NCBI RefSeq assembly: GCF_003236175.1
Contig: NZ_QKTW01000002.1
Location: 1 to 64,000, forward strand
Direction: 5' to 3'
Length of the DNA stretch: 64,000 nt
Source: Taibaiella soli
Lineage (GTDB): Bacteria; Bacteroidota; Bacteroidia; Chitinophagales; Chitinophagaceae
Shown here: piece after piece, positions 35,187 through 44,360 of the stretch
Position numbering within the stretch: the first letter of the stretch is position 1
Layout: each line of letters starts with the position of its first letter
Position numbers and translations under genes: made by a program
Notes under the pieces: model-generated
Told to the model about the DNA's origin: nothing
The model's input: the letters and a program-made list of their open reading frames with translations, nothing else
Database searches by the model: none

Positions 35187-36626
35187 TTAAAATTGAAAAT
35201 AGATAAAGGTTTGTTGAGCGGCGCCGTAAACAAATATGATCAGGAATACAGCGAGATAAATACTCCAGCGCAGTGGTTTCGACGCGAAATGATCCATTTG
35301 TAATCCGTGCTGCTTGGTACGTTGTGCCCATTCTACCAATAACATCAGAGCGATGAATACCGGCGTCATCAGGCTAAAATCCAGCGTGCGGTTGAACGGA
35401 AGAAACGGCGTTTTAAACATCCCGGCAATGTATCCGAAGGCACTATGAATGTCCTTTGACCGGAAAAAGATTAATGCGAAACTGACCAGGGCAAATGTGC
35501 TCAGCATTTGTATCAATTCTTTCAGGCTGGGGAAGGTCCGGCCGGCTGCAACTATTTCAAGATTGTTGCGGTTTCTTTTCATGAGTACCAGCGGCAAAAG
35601 ATAGACCGCATGTAAAAATCCCCAGGCAACATAAGTCCAGTTGGCGCCATGCCAGAGCCCGCTGAGCACAAAAATCACAAACGTGTTGCGCAATACTTTA
35701 TAGGTAGAAACTCGGCTGCCACCAAGTGGAATATACACGTAATCGCGAAACCAGTTGGAAAGCGAAATATGCCATCGTCGCCAGAATTCAGCAATATCAC
35801 GCGAGAAATAAGGATAAGCGAAGTTGCGGATCAGATCGAATCCGAATAAACGGGCAGAGCCGATGGCGATATCTGAGTAACCGGAAAAATCACCGTAGAT
35901 CTGGAACGTAAATAAGATAGAACCGGCTATCAATGCCGAGGATGTCTGGTGCTGATAATCGCCGAAAATCTGACCGACCCATTTGGCACAGTTATCGGCC
36001 ACAACCATTTTTTTGAAAAATCCCCAAAGCATTTGACGCAGTCCATCTCTGGCTTTTTGTGAATCAAAATGCCGTTGGTGTTGAAATTGCGGCAGCAGAT
36101 GTGTGGCCCGTTCAATTGGGCCTGCAACCAGTTGCGGGAAGAAACTCACAAATGCGAAAAACACCACTGGGTCTTTTTCGGCAGAAAGTTTTCGCCGGTA
36201 CACATCAATGGTATAACTCAGCGTTTGGAACGTGTAAAAACTAATGCCCACCGGTAATATAATGTAGAGCGTTGTTGGATCAAGATGAACACCGAGGCGC
36301 GCAAATGATGCTGTAAGGCTTTCAGCGAAGAAATTATAGTATTTAAAAAATCCGAGAAATCCGAGATTGGTCAGGTAACTTAAACTGAAAAATACTTTTC
36401 GCCACCGCGGGTCTTCAATAGCGTCGAGCCGGAGACCTACCCAGAAGTCAAGCGAAGAGCTGAACAACACCAGAAAAAGAAAGCGCCAGTCCCACCAGCC
36501 GTAAAAAAGATAGCTGACGAGAATGATGAATAAATTTTGCAAACGCAGGCTTTTCTGAAAGGCAAACCAATAGAGTATAAAAACTAATGGCAGAAATATG
36601 GCAAATTCATAGGAATTAAATAACAT
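35187..36626 (-). CDS. MBOAT family O-acyltransferase (AlgI-like)
   Basis: A 479-residue polytopic inner-membrane enzyme (about ten membrane segments). Family features include the N-terminal FNSYEFAIFLPLVFILYW, the conserved FWRRWHISLSNWFRDYVYIP block, and GLWHGANWTYVAWG with the catalytic-type histidine. MBOAT proteins of the AlgI/DltB branch carry acyl groups across the membrane for O-acetylation of polysaccharides or peptidoglycan-like polymers. The SGNH protein follows immediately. No polysaccharide biosynthesis gene is next to the pair, so the acceptor is unknown. Confidence 0.92.
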   Translation of the reverse strand: MLFNSYEFAIFLPLVFILYWFAFQKSLRLQNLFIILVSYLFYGWWDWRFLFLVLFSSSLDFWVGLRLDAIEDPRWRKVFFSLSYLTNLGFLGFFKYYNFFAESLTASFARLGVHLDPTTLYIILPVGISFYTFQTLSYTIDVYRRKLSAEKDPVVFFAFVSFFPQLVAGPIERATHLLPQFQHQRHFDSQKARDGLRQMLWGFFKKMVVADNCAKWVGQIFGDYQHQTSSALIAGSILFTFQIYGDFSGYSDIAIGSARLFGFDLIRNFAYPYFSRDIAEFWRRWHISLSNWFRDYVYIPLGGSRVSTYKVLRNTFVIFVLSGLWHGANWTYVAWGFLHAVYLLPLVLMKRNRNNLEIVAAGRTFPSLKELIQMLSTFALVSFALIFFRSKDIHSAFGYIAGMFKTPFLPFNRTLDFSLMTPVFIALMLLVEWAQRTKQHGLQMDHFASKPLRWSIYLAVFLIIFVYGAAQQTFIYFQF

Positions 36627-36783
36627 GTAGTGTGTTTGATAATGAAACCTTACCTTTCAGATTGGGCAAATATATTATCCCTGTACTAAAAACGGTGAAA
36701 TAAACGTTTTAAACGTTGCATTTGTCGAATCACTCAACGATATTACAGTCGATTGAAAACTATAGTAGCATTAAATTCTTTCT

Positions 36784-37872
36784 ATGAAATCATTTACTCA
36801 GATTACAGATCCAGTGTACACGCCTCGGGAGTTGAGTGCTACAGACCGCTTTTTCATGAAATTCATCCGCGATGAGCGCGATCTTCCATTTGTCTACCTC
36901 ACGGTAAAAATTACATTTACCATGCTGCCGGTTGCAGTTCTTTTATACATGCCGTTTATTAATGGCTGGACATTTGCACTGCTGGCTGTTTTATATCAGT
37001 TCATGAACAATTTCAGCTATAAAGGTCCTTTCGGATTGATGCTGCATTGTACCAGTCACAGATCGCTCTTTAAAAAGGAGTATGAATTTCTGAATCATTA
37101 TTTGCCTTGGGTGATTGCGCCATTCTTCGGTCATTCTCCGGAAACTTACTACACGCACCATATAGGCATGCACCATGCCGAAAATAATCTTGAAAACGAT
37201 GAAAGTACCACCATGCCATATCAGCGCGATTCATTCCGCGGTTTTGGCCATTATTTTGGTGTATTTTTCTTCGCCGGTATTTACCATTTGTGCGCTTATT
37301 TCGTCCGCAAAAAACGCAAAAAATTATTGTATCGTTCCGTGCGTGGCGAACTGTCGTTTATACTTTTCTGTGTAGGGATGAGTTTCGTAAATTTTCCTGC
37401 TACGCTCATCGTTTTTATTATTCCATTTGTATTGTATCGTCTGATAGCAATGATGGGCAACTGGGCGCAGCACGCGTTTGTAGCGGCAGAAGATCCGGGA
37501 AATGACTACAAGAACAGTATTACCTGTATCAATACCAAATACAACCATAAATGCTGGAATGATGGCTATCACATCAGCCATCACGAAAAACAAACCATGC
37601 ATTGGACAGAACATCCGGTTTATTTCCAAAAGACAATTGATAAATACATTGATAACGATGCCATCGTTTTTGATGGTATTCACTTCCTGCACGTTTTTGT
37701 GTACCTGATGCGCAAGCGTTACGATCTGCTCGCCAAAAATTTTGTCAACATCGGCGATCGCTTTGCTTCAGACGAAGAAATTATCGTATTTCTGAAAAAA
37801 CGGACATTGAAAATTGATCTGGCTACTATTGCCGCTACCGCTCGGCCAGTGCCTGTTGCAGTGGAGCCGTAA
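36784..37872 (+). CDS. Fatty-acid desaturase-family membrane protein
   Basis: A 362-residue membrane protein with four or more membrane segments and the three histidine boxes of membrane di-iron desaturases or hydroxylases: HCTSHRS near residue 90, THHIGMHHAENN near 120-135, and CWNDGYHISHHEKQTMHW near 260. The segment HAFVAAEDPGNDYKNSITC lies between. Such enzymes introduce double bonds or hydroxyl groups into lipids; the substrate cannot be inferred. It is a single gene, divergent from the MBOAT operon. Confidence 0.82.
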   Translation: MKSFTQITDPVYTPRELSATDRFFMKFIRDERDLPFVYLTVKITFTMLPVAVLLYMPFINGWTFALLAVLYQFMNNFSYKGPFGLMLHCTSHRSLFKKEYEFLNHYLPWVIAPFFGHSPETYYTHHIGMHHAENNLENDESTTMPYQRDSFRGFGHYFGVFFFAGIYHLCAYFVRKKRKKLLYRSVRGELSFILFCVGMSFVNFPATLIVFIIPFVLYRLIAMMGNWAQHAFVAAEDPGNDYKNSITCINTKYNHKCWNDGYHISHHEKQTMHWTEHPVYFQKTIDKYIDNDAIVFDGIHFLHVFVYLMRKRYDLLAKNFVNIGDRFASDEEIIVFLKKRTLKIDLATIAATARPVPVAVEP

Positions 37873-38121
37873 AGTTTTAAGTTGAATGTTTTAAGTGCTA
37901 CGTTTTAGGTCGTTTTGTCGTTCATCGCGTTACTTATAACTTAAAACGTACAACTTATAACTTATAACTCATACCGTTAGCTCATAACTCAAATAGCTGT
38001 TTATACATCTATATTTTTTATTGTTACCGCTATTTTTAATAAATAGTAGGTTAAGCTTTTGTCTTATCGTAATATGTAAATTAATTCATTAATTTTCGTA
38101 CTATTAAAGATCAAATCGCTG
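37873..38121. other. AT-rich intergenic region with short direct repeats
   Basis: Contains runs of the form ACTTATAACTTATAACTCATA and related TTAAAAC repeats (37900-37995). No gene or promoter was identified. This simple-sequence type recurs in other intergenic gaps of the window. Confidence 0.35.
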
Positions 38122-38166
38122 ATGTTAGCGTCTGCGATACAAGCCTGCTATTTTTATCCACGAGCG

Positions 38167-40428
38167 ATGTTATCAACAGAATTTAGAGACCTGCCGGATT
38201 ACGAACTACTGCAGGAAGTAGTTAATATGATCAATGAAGGGTTGATCATCAAAGATCTGAATGGACAGATTATCACATTCAATCAGCAGGCGCTGAATTT
38301 GCTCGATTTGCCGGCGGAACAATGTCGTGGTAAAAACTGCGCCGATCTTTTTATTTCCTTTTGTCATTCTGATTTGCGGCTTTACGAATTTGAAGAAGTA
38401 CCTTCTGTAGTTACGATGCGCACAGGAAAAGCGGTGCAGGATGCGGTGATCGGAATTAAAACAGAGAAAGCGCTCAACTGGGTTTCACTCAGCTCAAAAG
38501 TTATTTCTATTGGTGGAACGCCTTATGTGTTGATTTCATTTTTTGATATTTCCAATATCATCGAAGCGAACCGGAAGCTGGCCGAGAAAGAACGTCATCT
38601 GCAGCTCATCGTTTCTTCCATTGACGATATGGTTTTTGAAATAACCGCAGGCGGTAATATTCTTAATTACTGGACGAATGATACACAACAGTTATTTTAT
38701 AATCCTGATTTCTTTTTAGATAGAAATATAGGCGAATTATTTCCGCCTGAGCTTTCAAAGCCTTTTCTGGAGCTAATTACGAAGTCGCTGCAGGAAAATA
38801 TGCCTTGTGGCATGGAGTATCAGTCGCCATTTGATTCGCACAAAGATAGCTGGTACTACATGCATGTGCGGCCCATTCATACGCTGGAAGGAAAAGTTGC
38901 GGTGGTCATTTCTGATATTACAGAGGAACGCAAAACGCAACAGAAACTGGCCGAAATGGACCGTCGCTGGAAGTTCGTGTTAGAATCGTCGGGACAGGCG
39001 CTCTGGGATTTTGATTTTCCTACCCGATCTGTCTACTATACCGATGTCTGGAAAACCATGTTAGGGTACAATCCGGATGAGATCGGCATGGGGCGTAATG
39101 AGTGGGAGTCGAGAGTACACCCGGAAGATGTAAAGCTCATGAATGATGCCGTGCAATTGCATGTGGAAGGTAAAATACCTTATTGCGAAGTGGAGCATCG
39201 GCTGATGCATAAAGACGGAGCATATCGGTGGATATTGTCGAAATCGGTTATTACAGAACGCGATGTCGCGGGCAATCCATTGCGTATGCTGGGTATCAAT
39301 ATGGATATAACGGAACGCATTCATAATATGGAGCAAATCCGTATCAGCGAACAAAAATTCAATCAGGCATTTCAATATTCCGCTATTGGTATGGCTTTGG
39401 TGGAAATGGACGGTCACTGTATGGAGGTAAATGAGACGTTTTGCAAAATGCTCGGTTATACCGCGGAAGAACTTCGTTCCATGACGTTTCATCAGTTCAC
39501 GCATCCGGATGATTTATCGGAAGATGTGGCCAATATGGACAAACTGGTCAAAGGAGAATTCCGGAGTTATACGTTGGAAAAACGATACATACATAAACAA
39601 GGCCATTTTATCTGGAGTCTTTTGACGGTTTCACTGGTGCGCGATAGCAATGGTGAGCCTATTTTTTGCATTGGTCAGGTGCAGGATATCTCTGCCAGTA
39701 AAGTGCTTATCGACGCATTGGCGCGGCAAAATGCGCAGCTGGAGCTGACAACACTTGATCTGGAGCAAAAAATTAATCAGCTGGAAGAATTCAATCAGAT
39801 CGTGGCGCATAATTTACGTAGCCCGGCCGGCAACATTCAGATGCTGATTCATGAAATTGAAAACGCTACCAGCGAAGCGGACCGGGATGAATATCTTGAT
39901 CTGCTAAAATTGAGCAGCACGGCACTTATCGAAACGTTACAAGAATTGATTGACATTCTGGAAATCCGCGTAAATAATTGCCTGCCGTTTGAAAGCTGCC
40001 ATTTTACTGATATCACAGATAAAGTAATCAAGCAGTTGTTGGCCGGTATTCAGCATAAAAACGCATCCGTTGTAACCAATTTTGGTGTACAGGATATTTT
40101 TTATCCGAAAGTATATCTTGAAAGCATTATTCAGAATCTTGTAAGCAATGCATTAAAATATTCGTCGCCCGAACGACCACCACAAATCAATATAGAAACC
40201 TATTTACATAAAGGAACCGTGTGCCTGAGCGTTCGTGACAACGGCCTCGGTATAGATCTTAATAAATATGGTTCGCAGATATTTAAATTCCGGAAAATAT
40301 TTCACCGCGGGTTTGACAGTCGTGGAGTAGGGCTTTTCATGACGCGTAACCAAATAGAGACCCTTGGTGGAAAAATTACGGTAGAAAGCGAGCCGGACAT
40401 TGGAACGACATTCACAATTAAATTTTAG
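38167..40428 (+). CDS. Multi-PAS sensor histidine kinase
   Basis: A protein of about 753 residues without membrane segments, so a cytoplasmic sensor. It holds about four PAS domains in series, at roughly 10-140, 145-270, 275-400 (PAS_3-type with EWESRVHPEDV) and 405-530, linked by PAC-like segments (YRWILSKSVITERDVAGNPL). The kinase core follows: H-box FNQIVAHNLRSPAGNIQ near 560, then the ATP-binding domain with NLVSNALKYSS (N box), VRDNGLGIDLN (G1) and GVGLFMTRNQIE. The start at 38167 is preferred over one at 38122, whose extension is not PAS-like. The partner response regulator follows 28 bases later. Confidence 0.88.
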   Translation: MLSTEFRDLPDYELLQEVVNMINEGLIIKDLNGQIITFNQQALNLLDLPAEQCRGKNCADLFISFCHSDLRLYEFEEVPSVVTMRTGKAVQDAVIGIKTEKALNWVSLSSKVISIGGTPYVLISFFDISNIIEANRKLAEKERHLQLIVSSIDDMVFEITAGGNILNYWTNDTQQLFYNPDFFLDRNIGELFPPELSKPFLELITKSLQENMPCGMEYQSPFDSHKDSWYYMHVRPIHTLEGKVAVVISDITEERKTQQKLAEMDRRWKFVLESSGQALWDFDFPTRSVYYTDVWKTMLGYNPDEIGMGRNEWESRVHPEDVKLMNDAVQLHVEGKIPYCEVEHRLMHKDGAYRWILSKSVITERDVAGNPLRMLGINMDITERIHNMEQIRISEQKFNQAFQYSAIGMALVEMDGHCMEVNETFCKMLGYTAEELRSMTFHQFTHPDDLSEDVANMDKLVKGEFRSYTLEKRYIHKQGHFIWSLLTVSLVRDSNGEPIFCIGQVQDISASKVLIDALARQNAQLELTTLDLEQKINQLEEFNQIVAHNLRSPAGNIQMLIHEIENATSEADRDEYLDLLKLSSTALIETLQELIDILEIRVNNCLPFESCHFTDITDKVIKQLLAGIQHKNASVVTNFGVQDIFYPKVYLESIIQNLVSNALKYSSPERPPQINIETYLHKGTVCLSVRDNGLGIDLNKYGSQIFKFRKIFHRGFDSRGVGLFMTRNQIETLGGKITVESEPDIGTTFTIKF

Positions 40429-40456
40429 GGAGAACACAACACATTAAATCACGCAC

Positions 40457-40879
40457 ATGACCACAAGACCTTTACGCGTATCCTTAATTGACGACGATCC
40501 CATTTTCCGTTTAACGACCGGTAAAATGTTGCGCTCTTTTGAAGAAAGCCCTGTTGAAATAATGAATTTCGAAAACGGATTGGAAGCCATCGAATATTTC
40601 CGGATCCATCAAAACGATCCTGAAAAACTGCCGGATGTCATGTTTATTGATATAAACATGCCGTTTATGAGCGGCTGGGAATTGCTGAATGTACTTACCG
40701 AAGAAAATATTGGTTTTGTACATGATATTCCGGTTTATATGCTCAGCTCGTCTACAAGCAAGATAGACCAGAAGCAGGCAGACAATTATAGTTTTTTGAA
40801 AGAATACCTGGTAAAACCGGTAAAAAAGGAGCAGTTTTTTGAAATGCTGCGCCTGCAAATAAATGAATTACAAAAGTAA
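40457..40879 (+). CDS. Single-domain response regulator
   Basis: A 140-residue receiver domain with no output domain. Acidic pocket residues are at 12-14 (IDDDP), the phospho-accepting aspartate is D65 in VMFIDINMP, and the conserved lysine is K120 in EYLVKP. The switch serine lies in YMLSSSTS. It is the obvious target of the preceding PAS kinase, acting through protein contact or phosphorelay since it has no DNA-binding domain. The pair is co-transcribed. Confidence 0.92.
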   Translation: MTTRPLRVSLIDDDPIFRLTTGKMLRSFEESPVEIMNFENGLEAIEYFRIHQNDPEKLPDVMFIDINMPFMSGWELLNVLTEENIGFVHDIPVYMLSSSTSKIDQKQADNYSFLKEYLVKPVKKEQFFEMLRLQINELQK

Positions 40880-40925
40880 TTGGGTGTCTTTAAATTCTCC
40901 TGCATAAATACAGCCAGGGTTTTTA

Positions 40926-40933
40926 TATTTTTG
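40926..40933 (+). promoter_or_regulatory. Possible -7 box before ffh
   Basis: TATTTTTG matches TAnnTTTG 28 bases before the ffh start. No TTG element lies at 19-21 bases upstream, so confidence is low. Confidence 0.3.
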
Positions 40934-40960
40934 CATTCCAATTGAAAGGATTACGATTTT

Positions 40961-42298
40961 ATGTTTGATAATCTTAGTGAGCGGCTTGAGTCCGCGTTTA
41001 AGCAGTTGAAAGGCGAAGGCCGTATCTCTGAAATCAATGTTGCCAGTACGATCAAAGAAATTCGTCGGGCGTTGGTAGATGCGGACGTGAACTTTAAAAT
41101 AGCTAAAGAATTTACCGATAAAGTAAAAGAAAAAGCAACCGGCGAAAAGGTAATTACAGCTGTATCTCCGGGGCAGTTGATGGTAAAGATCGTGAAAGAC
41201 GAACTGGCCGAACTGATGGGCGGTACAGAGTCGGAGATCAACCTTAATAATAAGCCTACTATTATCCTGATCGCAGGTTTGCAAGGTTCTGGTAAAACAA
41301 CTTTCTCCGGTAAACTGGCAAATTTCCTGAAATCTAAAAAAGGCCGCAATCCATTGCTCGTGGCTGCCGACATCTATCGTCCGGCGGCGATCGATCAGTT
41401 GAAAGTACTCGGAGAACAGATCAAAGTACCGGTGTACAGCGAGCCTGAAAATAAAGATGCGGTAGCCATTGCGCAGAATGCCATCGCGGAAGCGAAGAAA
41501 AATGGCAATGGTGTTGTGATCATCGATACTGCCGGTCGTTTGGCGATCGATGAGGTAATGATGACCGAAGTAGCGAACGTAAAAGCTGCCGTTCAGCCAC
41601 ATGAAATCCTCTTTGTAGTGGATTCCATGACCGGTCAGGATGCGGTGAATACAGCTAAAGCCTTCAATGATCGTCTCAATTTTACCGGTGTTGTACTTAC
41701 CAAACTTGACGGTGATACACGCGGTGGTGCGGCACTCTCCATCCGTTATACTGTTGACAAGCCGATTAAGTTTGTGAGCATGGGTGAAAAACTCGATACA
41801 CTCGATGTTTTCTATCCGGAACGTATGGCGCAGCGTATTCTCGGCATGGGTGACATTACGACGCTCGTAGAACGCGCACAGGCGCAGTTTGACGAAGCGC
41901 AGGCTAAAAAGCTCGAGAAGAAAATCCGCAATAACAAATTTGATTTCGAAGACTTTAAGGAACAACTTGGCCAGATCAAGAAGATGGGTAACATCAAAGA
42001 TTTGCTGGCAATGATTCCGGGCGTCGGAAAAGCAATTAAGGATATCGATATCAGCGACGATGCATTTAAAGGTATCGAAGCGATCATCAACTCTATGACC
42101 CCGTACGAGCGTCAGAATCCGGATGTTATTGATCCGAACCGCCGCCGCCGTATTGCAAAAGGGTGTGGCAAAGATATTTCTGACGTAAACGCGTTTATGA
42201 AGCAATTTGAACAGATGCGCCAGATGATGGGGCAGATGGGCAAAATGCGCGGCATGATGCCTGGTATGGGCATGGGTATGCCATTCGGAAAACGTTAA
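40961..42298 (+). CDS. ffh: Signal recognition particle protein
   Basis: A 445-residue SRP54 homologue that binds signal sequences and 4.5S RNA and hands nascent membrane proteins to FtsY. The N domain occupies about 1-85, and the G domain carries GLQGSGKTTFSGKLA (P-loop), DTAGRLAID and TKLDGDTRGGAALS. The methionine-rich M domain ends FEQMRQMMGQMGKMRGMMPG with a short GMGMP tail. Full length and typical; it is followed 153 bases later by rpsP. Confidence 0.97.
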   Translation: MFDNLSERLESAFKQLKGEGRISEINVASTIKEIRRALVDADVNFKIAKEFTDKVKEKATGEKVITAVSPGQLMVKIVKDELAELMGGTESEINLNNKPTIILIAGLQGSGKTTFSGKLANFLKSKKGRNPLLVAADIYRPAAIDQLKVLGEQIKVPVYSEPENKDAVAIAQNAIAEAKKNGNGVVIIDTAGRLAIDEVMMTEVANVKAAVQPHEILFVVDSMTGQDAVNTAKAFNDRLNFTGVVLTKLDGDTRGGAALSIRYTVDKPIKFVSMGEKLDTLDVFYPERMAQRILGMGDITTLVERAQAQFDEAQAKKLEKKIRNNKFDFEDFKEQLGQIKKMGNIKDLLAMIPGVGKAIKDIDISDDAFKGIEAIINSMTPYERQNPDVIDPNRRRRIAKGCGKDISDVNAFMKQFEQMRQMMGQMGKMRGMMPGMGMGMPFGKR

Positions 42299-42451
42299 AA
42301 AAGAACATTTTTTATACTGAAAATCAACGTTTTTTGATTTGTTGAAAAAACTCTTTAAAAAAAATGCAGTTTCAGTTTTTGTAATTTACATTTTTAACTA
42401 TCTTCGCATTCCTAAAAAAATTATTTTAAACACGAATAATTTCTATTATTT

Positions 42452-42955
42452 ATGTCAGTAAAGATCCGCCTGCAACGTCATGGCTCTAAGAAACGCCCTT
42501 TTTACTTTATCGTAGTAGCGAACAGCACTGCTCCACGTGACGGTAAATTCATTGAAAAACTGGGTACTTACAACCCACTTTCAGTTCCAGCTACAGTTCG
42601 TATCAACCGTGAACGCGCACTGCATTGGCTGCAACGTGGCGCTGAGCCAACTAACACATGTCGCCGCATTTTGTCTTTCAAAGGCGTGCTGTACATGAAA
42701 CACCTTATGCGTGGTGTTACTCTGGGTCTTTTTGACGAAAAGACAGCTTGGGAAAAATTCGAAAAGTGGAACGGAGAGCATGAACAACTCGTTGCAAAAC
42801 GTGAAGAAGCTCACCGCGCACACAAACAAGAAAAACGCCATAGCACAATGCGTGATTCAGTTCGTCGTGTTGAAGAGAAAATGGCTGCTAAAGCTGCTGC
42901 TCAACAACCAACTGAAGGAGCTGAAGAAGCTGCTGGTGAACAACAGGAAGGTTAA
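42452..42955 (+). CDS. rpsP: 30S ribosomal protein S16 with extended tail
   Basis: A 167-residue S16. The N-terminal 80 residues are the conserved protein ([31 protein letters not shown]). The rest is a charged, helical and finally alanine/glutamate-rich tail ([20 protein letters not shown]) that roughly doubles the length of E. coli S16. Such extensions are common in Bacteroidota S16. Its 5' region has a possible -7-like TATCTTCG box with one mismatch. Confidence 0.96.
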   Translation: MSVKIRLQRHGSKKRPFYFIVVANSTAPRDGKFIEKLGTYNPLSVPATVRINRERALHWLQRGAEPTNTCRRILSFKGVLYMKHLMRGVTLGLFDEKTAWEKFEKWNGEHEQLVAKREEAHRAHKQEKRHSTMRDSVRRVEEKMAAKAAAQQPTEGAEEAAGEQQEG

Positions 42956-42979
42956 TACTGGCATTTTACCAAGAGATAT

Positions 42980-43012
42980 AAATGGTCTCCACAATTTTGT
43001 GGAGACCATTTT
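42980..43012 (+). terminator. Intrinsic terminator
   Basis: AAATGGTCTCCACAA pairs almost perfectly with TTGTGGAGACCATTT, followed by TGTTTAAA. It ends rpsP. Confidence 0.8.
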
Positions 43013-43046
43013 GTTTAAATGATAATCTGCATTAAAAAACGGGTTA

Positions 43047-43077
43047 TTGTTTTTTTGAATGCACTACTATACTTTTG
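43047..43077 (+). promoter_or_regulatory. Bacteroidota promoter for T9SS paralogue 1
   Basis: TTG at 43047-43049, 20-base spacer, TACTTTTG at 43070-43077: an exact fit to the phylum consensus, about 15 bases before the start codon, so the leader is very short. Confidence 0.8.
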
Positions 43078-43091
43078 CCTAAAATTTTTTA

Positions 43092-44219
43092 ATGAAACCG
43101 ATATCCTATTTGGCGATAGCAGCCATTGCATTGTTTAACAGCATTAATGCTAAAGCTCAGTTTTCAACGTCCTGTCTCACCGATAGCATTAATATCAGTA
43201 CCGGGATTGATTATGCGACTGGTAATCCTTATGCAGCTTCGCCCTCAAGCGCTAGTCCGGTATTGGATAAATACTGGCAGATTACCGGAATGCCAACCAA
43301 CACTACAGGTCTTACAGCGCCTGCCTGTGCACAAATGTTGCTTAGTTCTTTGCTCAGCACAAATATTACTCCCAACGATAGCAATAGCCGTTGGATTGCA
43401 GTTGTGGCAAATGCTTATGAGACAAACACCGCACAACTGTCGCCGCTGGGAAGCTTTTTCTGGAATTGCTCTCCCAACATGCCATACAATCCAACCAGCA
43501 CACCTACGACTTTTACCAGAAGTTTTTATGTTCAGTCGACTAATGCAAGCGAATCCATCACTATTGACCTGACGAAAGTTTGGGGTGATGATTATGTAAC
43601 CTTATATTTAGATCATAATACAGTAATCTATAAAGACCAGACAACTTCCCAAACCGGCGGTGTTGCAGGTCCAAGCGCCTCATTTAACGTAACTCCCGGT
43701 TTGCACACGATTGAAGCGCGCCTCTGGGACATTTCAGGAAACACAAGTTGTATGCGTCTTCGTGCAAGCATTAAATCAGCGAACAATGTTCTGGTAAGCA
43801 ATAGCTGTTTCGGTTTAACAGACAGCGCCTGTCATCTTATTCCGGTACCGGTTGATACTACTAGTACGGGTACAACGGATACAACCGGCACAACTGGTAC
43901 GGACACAACCGGAACTGGTGGTACAGGTACAACGGGACAAGAAGGTGTTGTTTCTGTAAACCAGGTTCAGGCAAGCATTTACACTTATCCGAATCCGGTA
44001 AAAGATCAATTGTTTATTCAGGTTTCGAAAGCAATTCCAACTGCAGTTACTGTTTATATCTACAACACTAACGGACAACTGGTATCGCAACGTCAGCTTA
44101 AATCAATGTCTGCAAACCAGAGCACTGCTATCGACGTACAGTCATTGCCAGCAGGTATGTATTTTATGAAGCTTTACAGTGACAAGCAGGAGTTAATTTC
44201 CCGCTTCGCGAAATATTAA
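43092..44219 (+). CDS. T9SS-exported protein, tandem paralogue 1
   Basis: A 375-residue protein with signal peptide MKPISYLAIAAIALFNSINAKA, a globular domain of about 230 residues (starting STSCLTDSINISTGIDYATG and containing KVWGDDYVTLYLDHNTVIY, then SFNVTPGLHTIEARLWDISG), a linker rich in threonine/glycine (TTDTTGTTGTDTTGTGGTG), and a T9SS sorting domain (TYPNPVKDQLFIQV … GMYFMKLYSDKQE). The globular domain resembles a lectin-like or calcium-binding beta sandwich but matches no family I can name. The downstream gene encodes a protein that matches most of it. Confidence 0.8.
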   Translation: MKPISYLAIAAIALFNSINAKAQFSTSCLTDSINISTGIDYATGNPYAASPSSASPVLDKYWQITGMPTNTTGLTAPACAQMLLSSLLSTNITPNDSNSRWIAVVANAYETNTAQLSPLGSFFWNCSPNMPYNPTSTPTTFTRSFYVQSTNASESITIDLTKVWGDDYVTLYLDHNTVIYKDQTTSQTGGVAGPSASFNVTPGLHTIEARLWDISGNTSCMRLRASIKSANNVLVSNSCFGLTDSACHLIPVPVDTTSTGTTDTTGTTGTDTTGTGGTGTTGQEGVVSVNQVQASIYTYPNPVKDQLFIQVSKAIPTAVTVYIYNTNGQLVSQRQLKSMSANQSTAIDVQSLPAGMYFMKLYSDKQELISRFAKY

Positions 44220-44241
44220 AACAGAGCATTTGCTCGAAAAA

Positions 44242-44285
44242 TAGAAATGGCCTCCCCAGTATTGGGGAGGCCATTTCTATTTTTG
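44242..44285 (+). terminator. Intrinsic terminator
   Basis: TAGAAATGGCCTCCCC pairs with GGGGAGGCCATTTCTA, followed by TTTTT. It isolates paralogue 1 from paralogue 2. Confidence 0.85.
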
Positions 44286-44315
44286 AACGTTCTCTCGAAT
44301 AGTTTTTTATGTGTG

Positions 44316-44346
44316 TTGATTTTGTGAATGTGTTACTATAGTTTTG
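44316..44346 (+). promoter_or_regulatory. Bacteroidota promoter for T9SS paralogue 2
   Basis: TTG at 44316-44318, 20-base spacer, TAGTTTTG at 44339-44346: an exact fit, 15 bases before the start codon, the same distance as for paralogue 1. Confidence 0.8.
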
Positions 44347-44360
44347 TTCAAAATTTATTT

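Noticed and set aside
40868-42205. A 445-codon minus-strand open frame
   Set aside because: It lies almost exactly opposite ffh, which has all SRP54 motifs.
43850-43945. A functional repeat array inside T9SS paralogue 1
   Set aside because: It is a Thr-Gly coding microsatellite within the linker, in frame, not a separate element.
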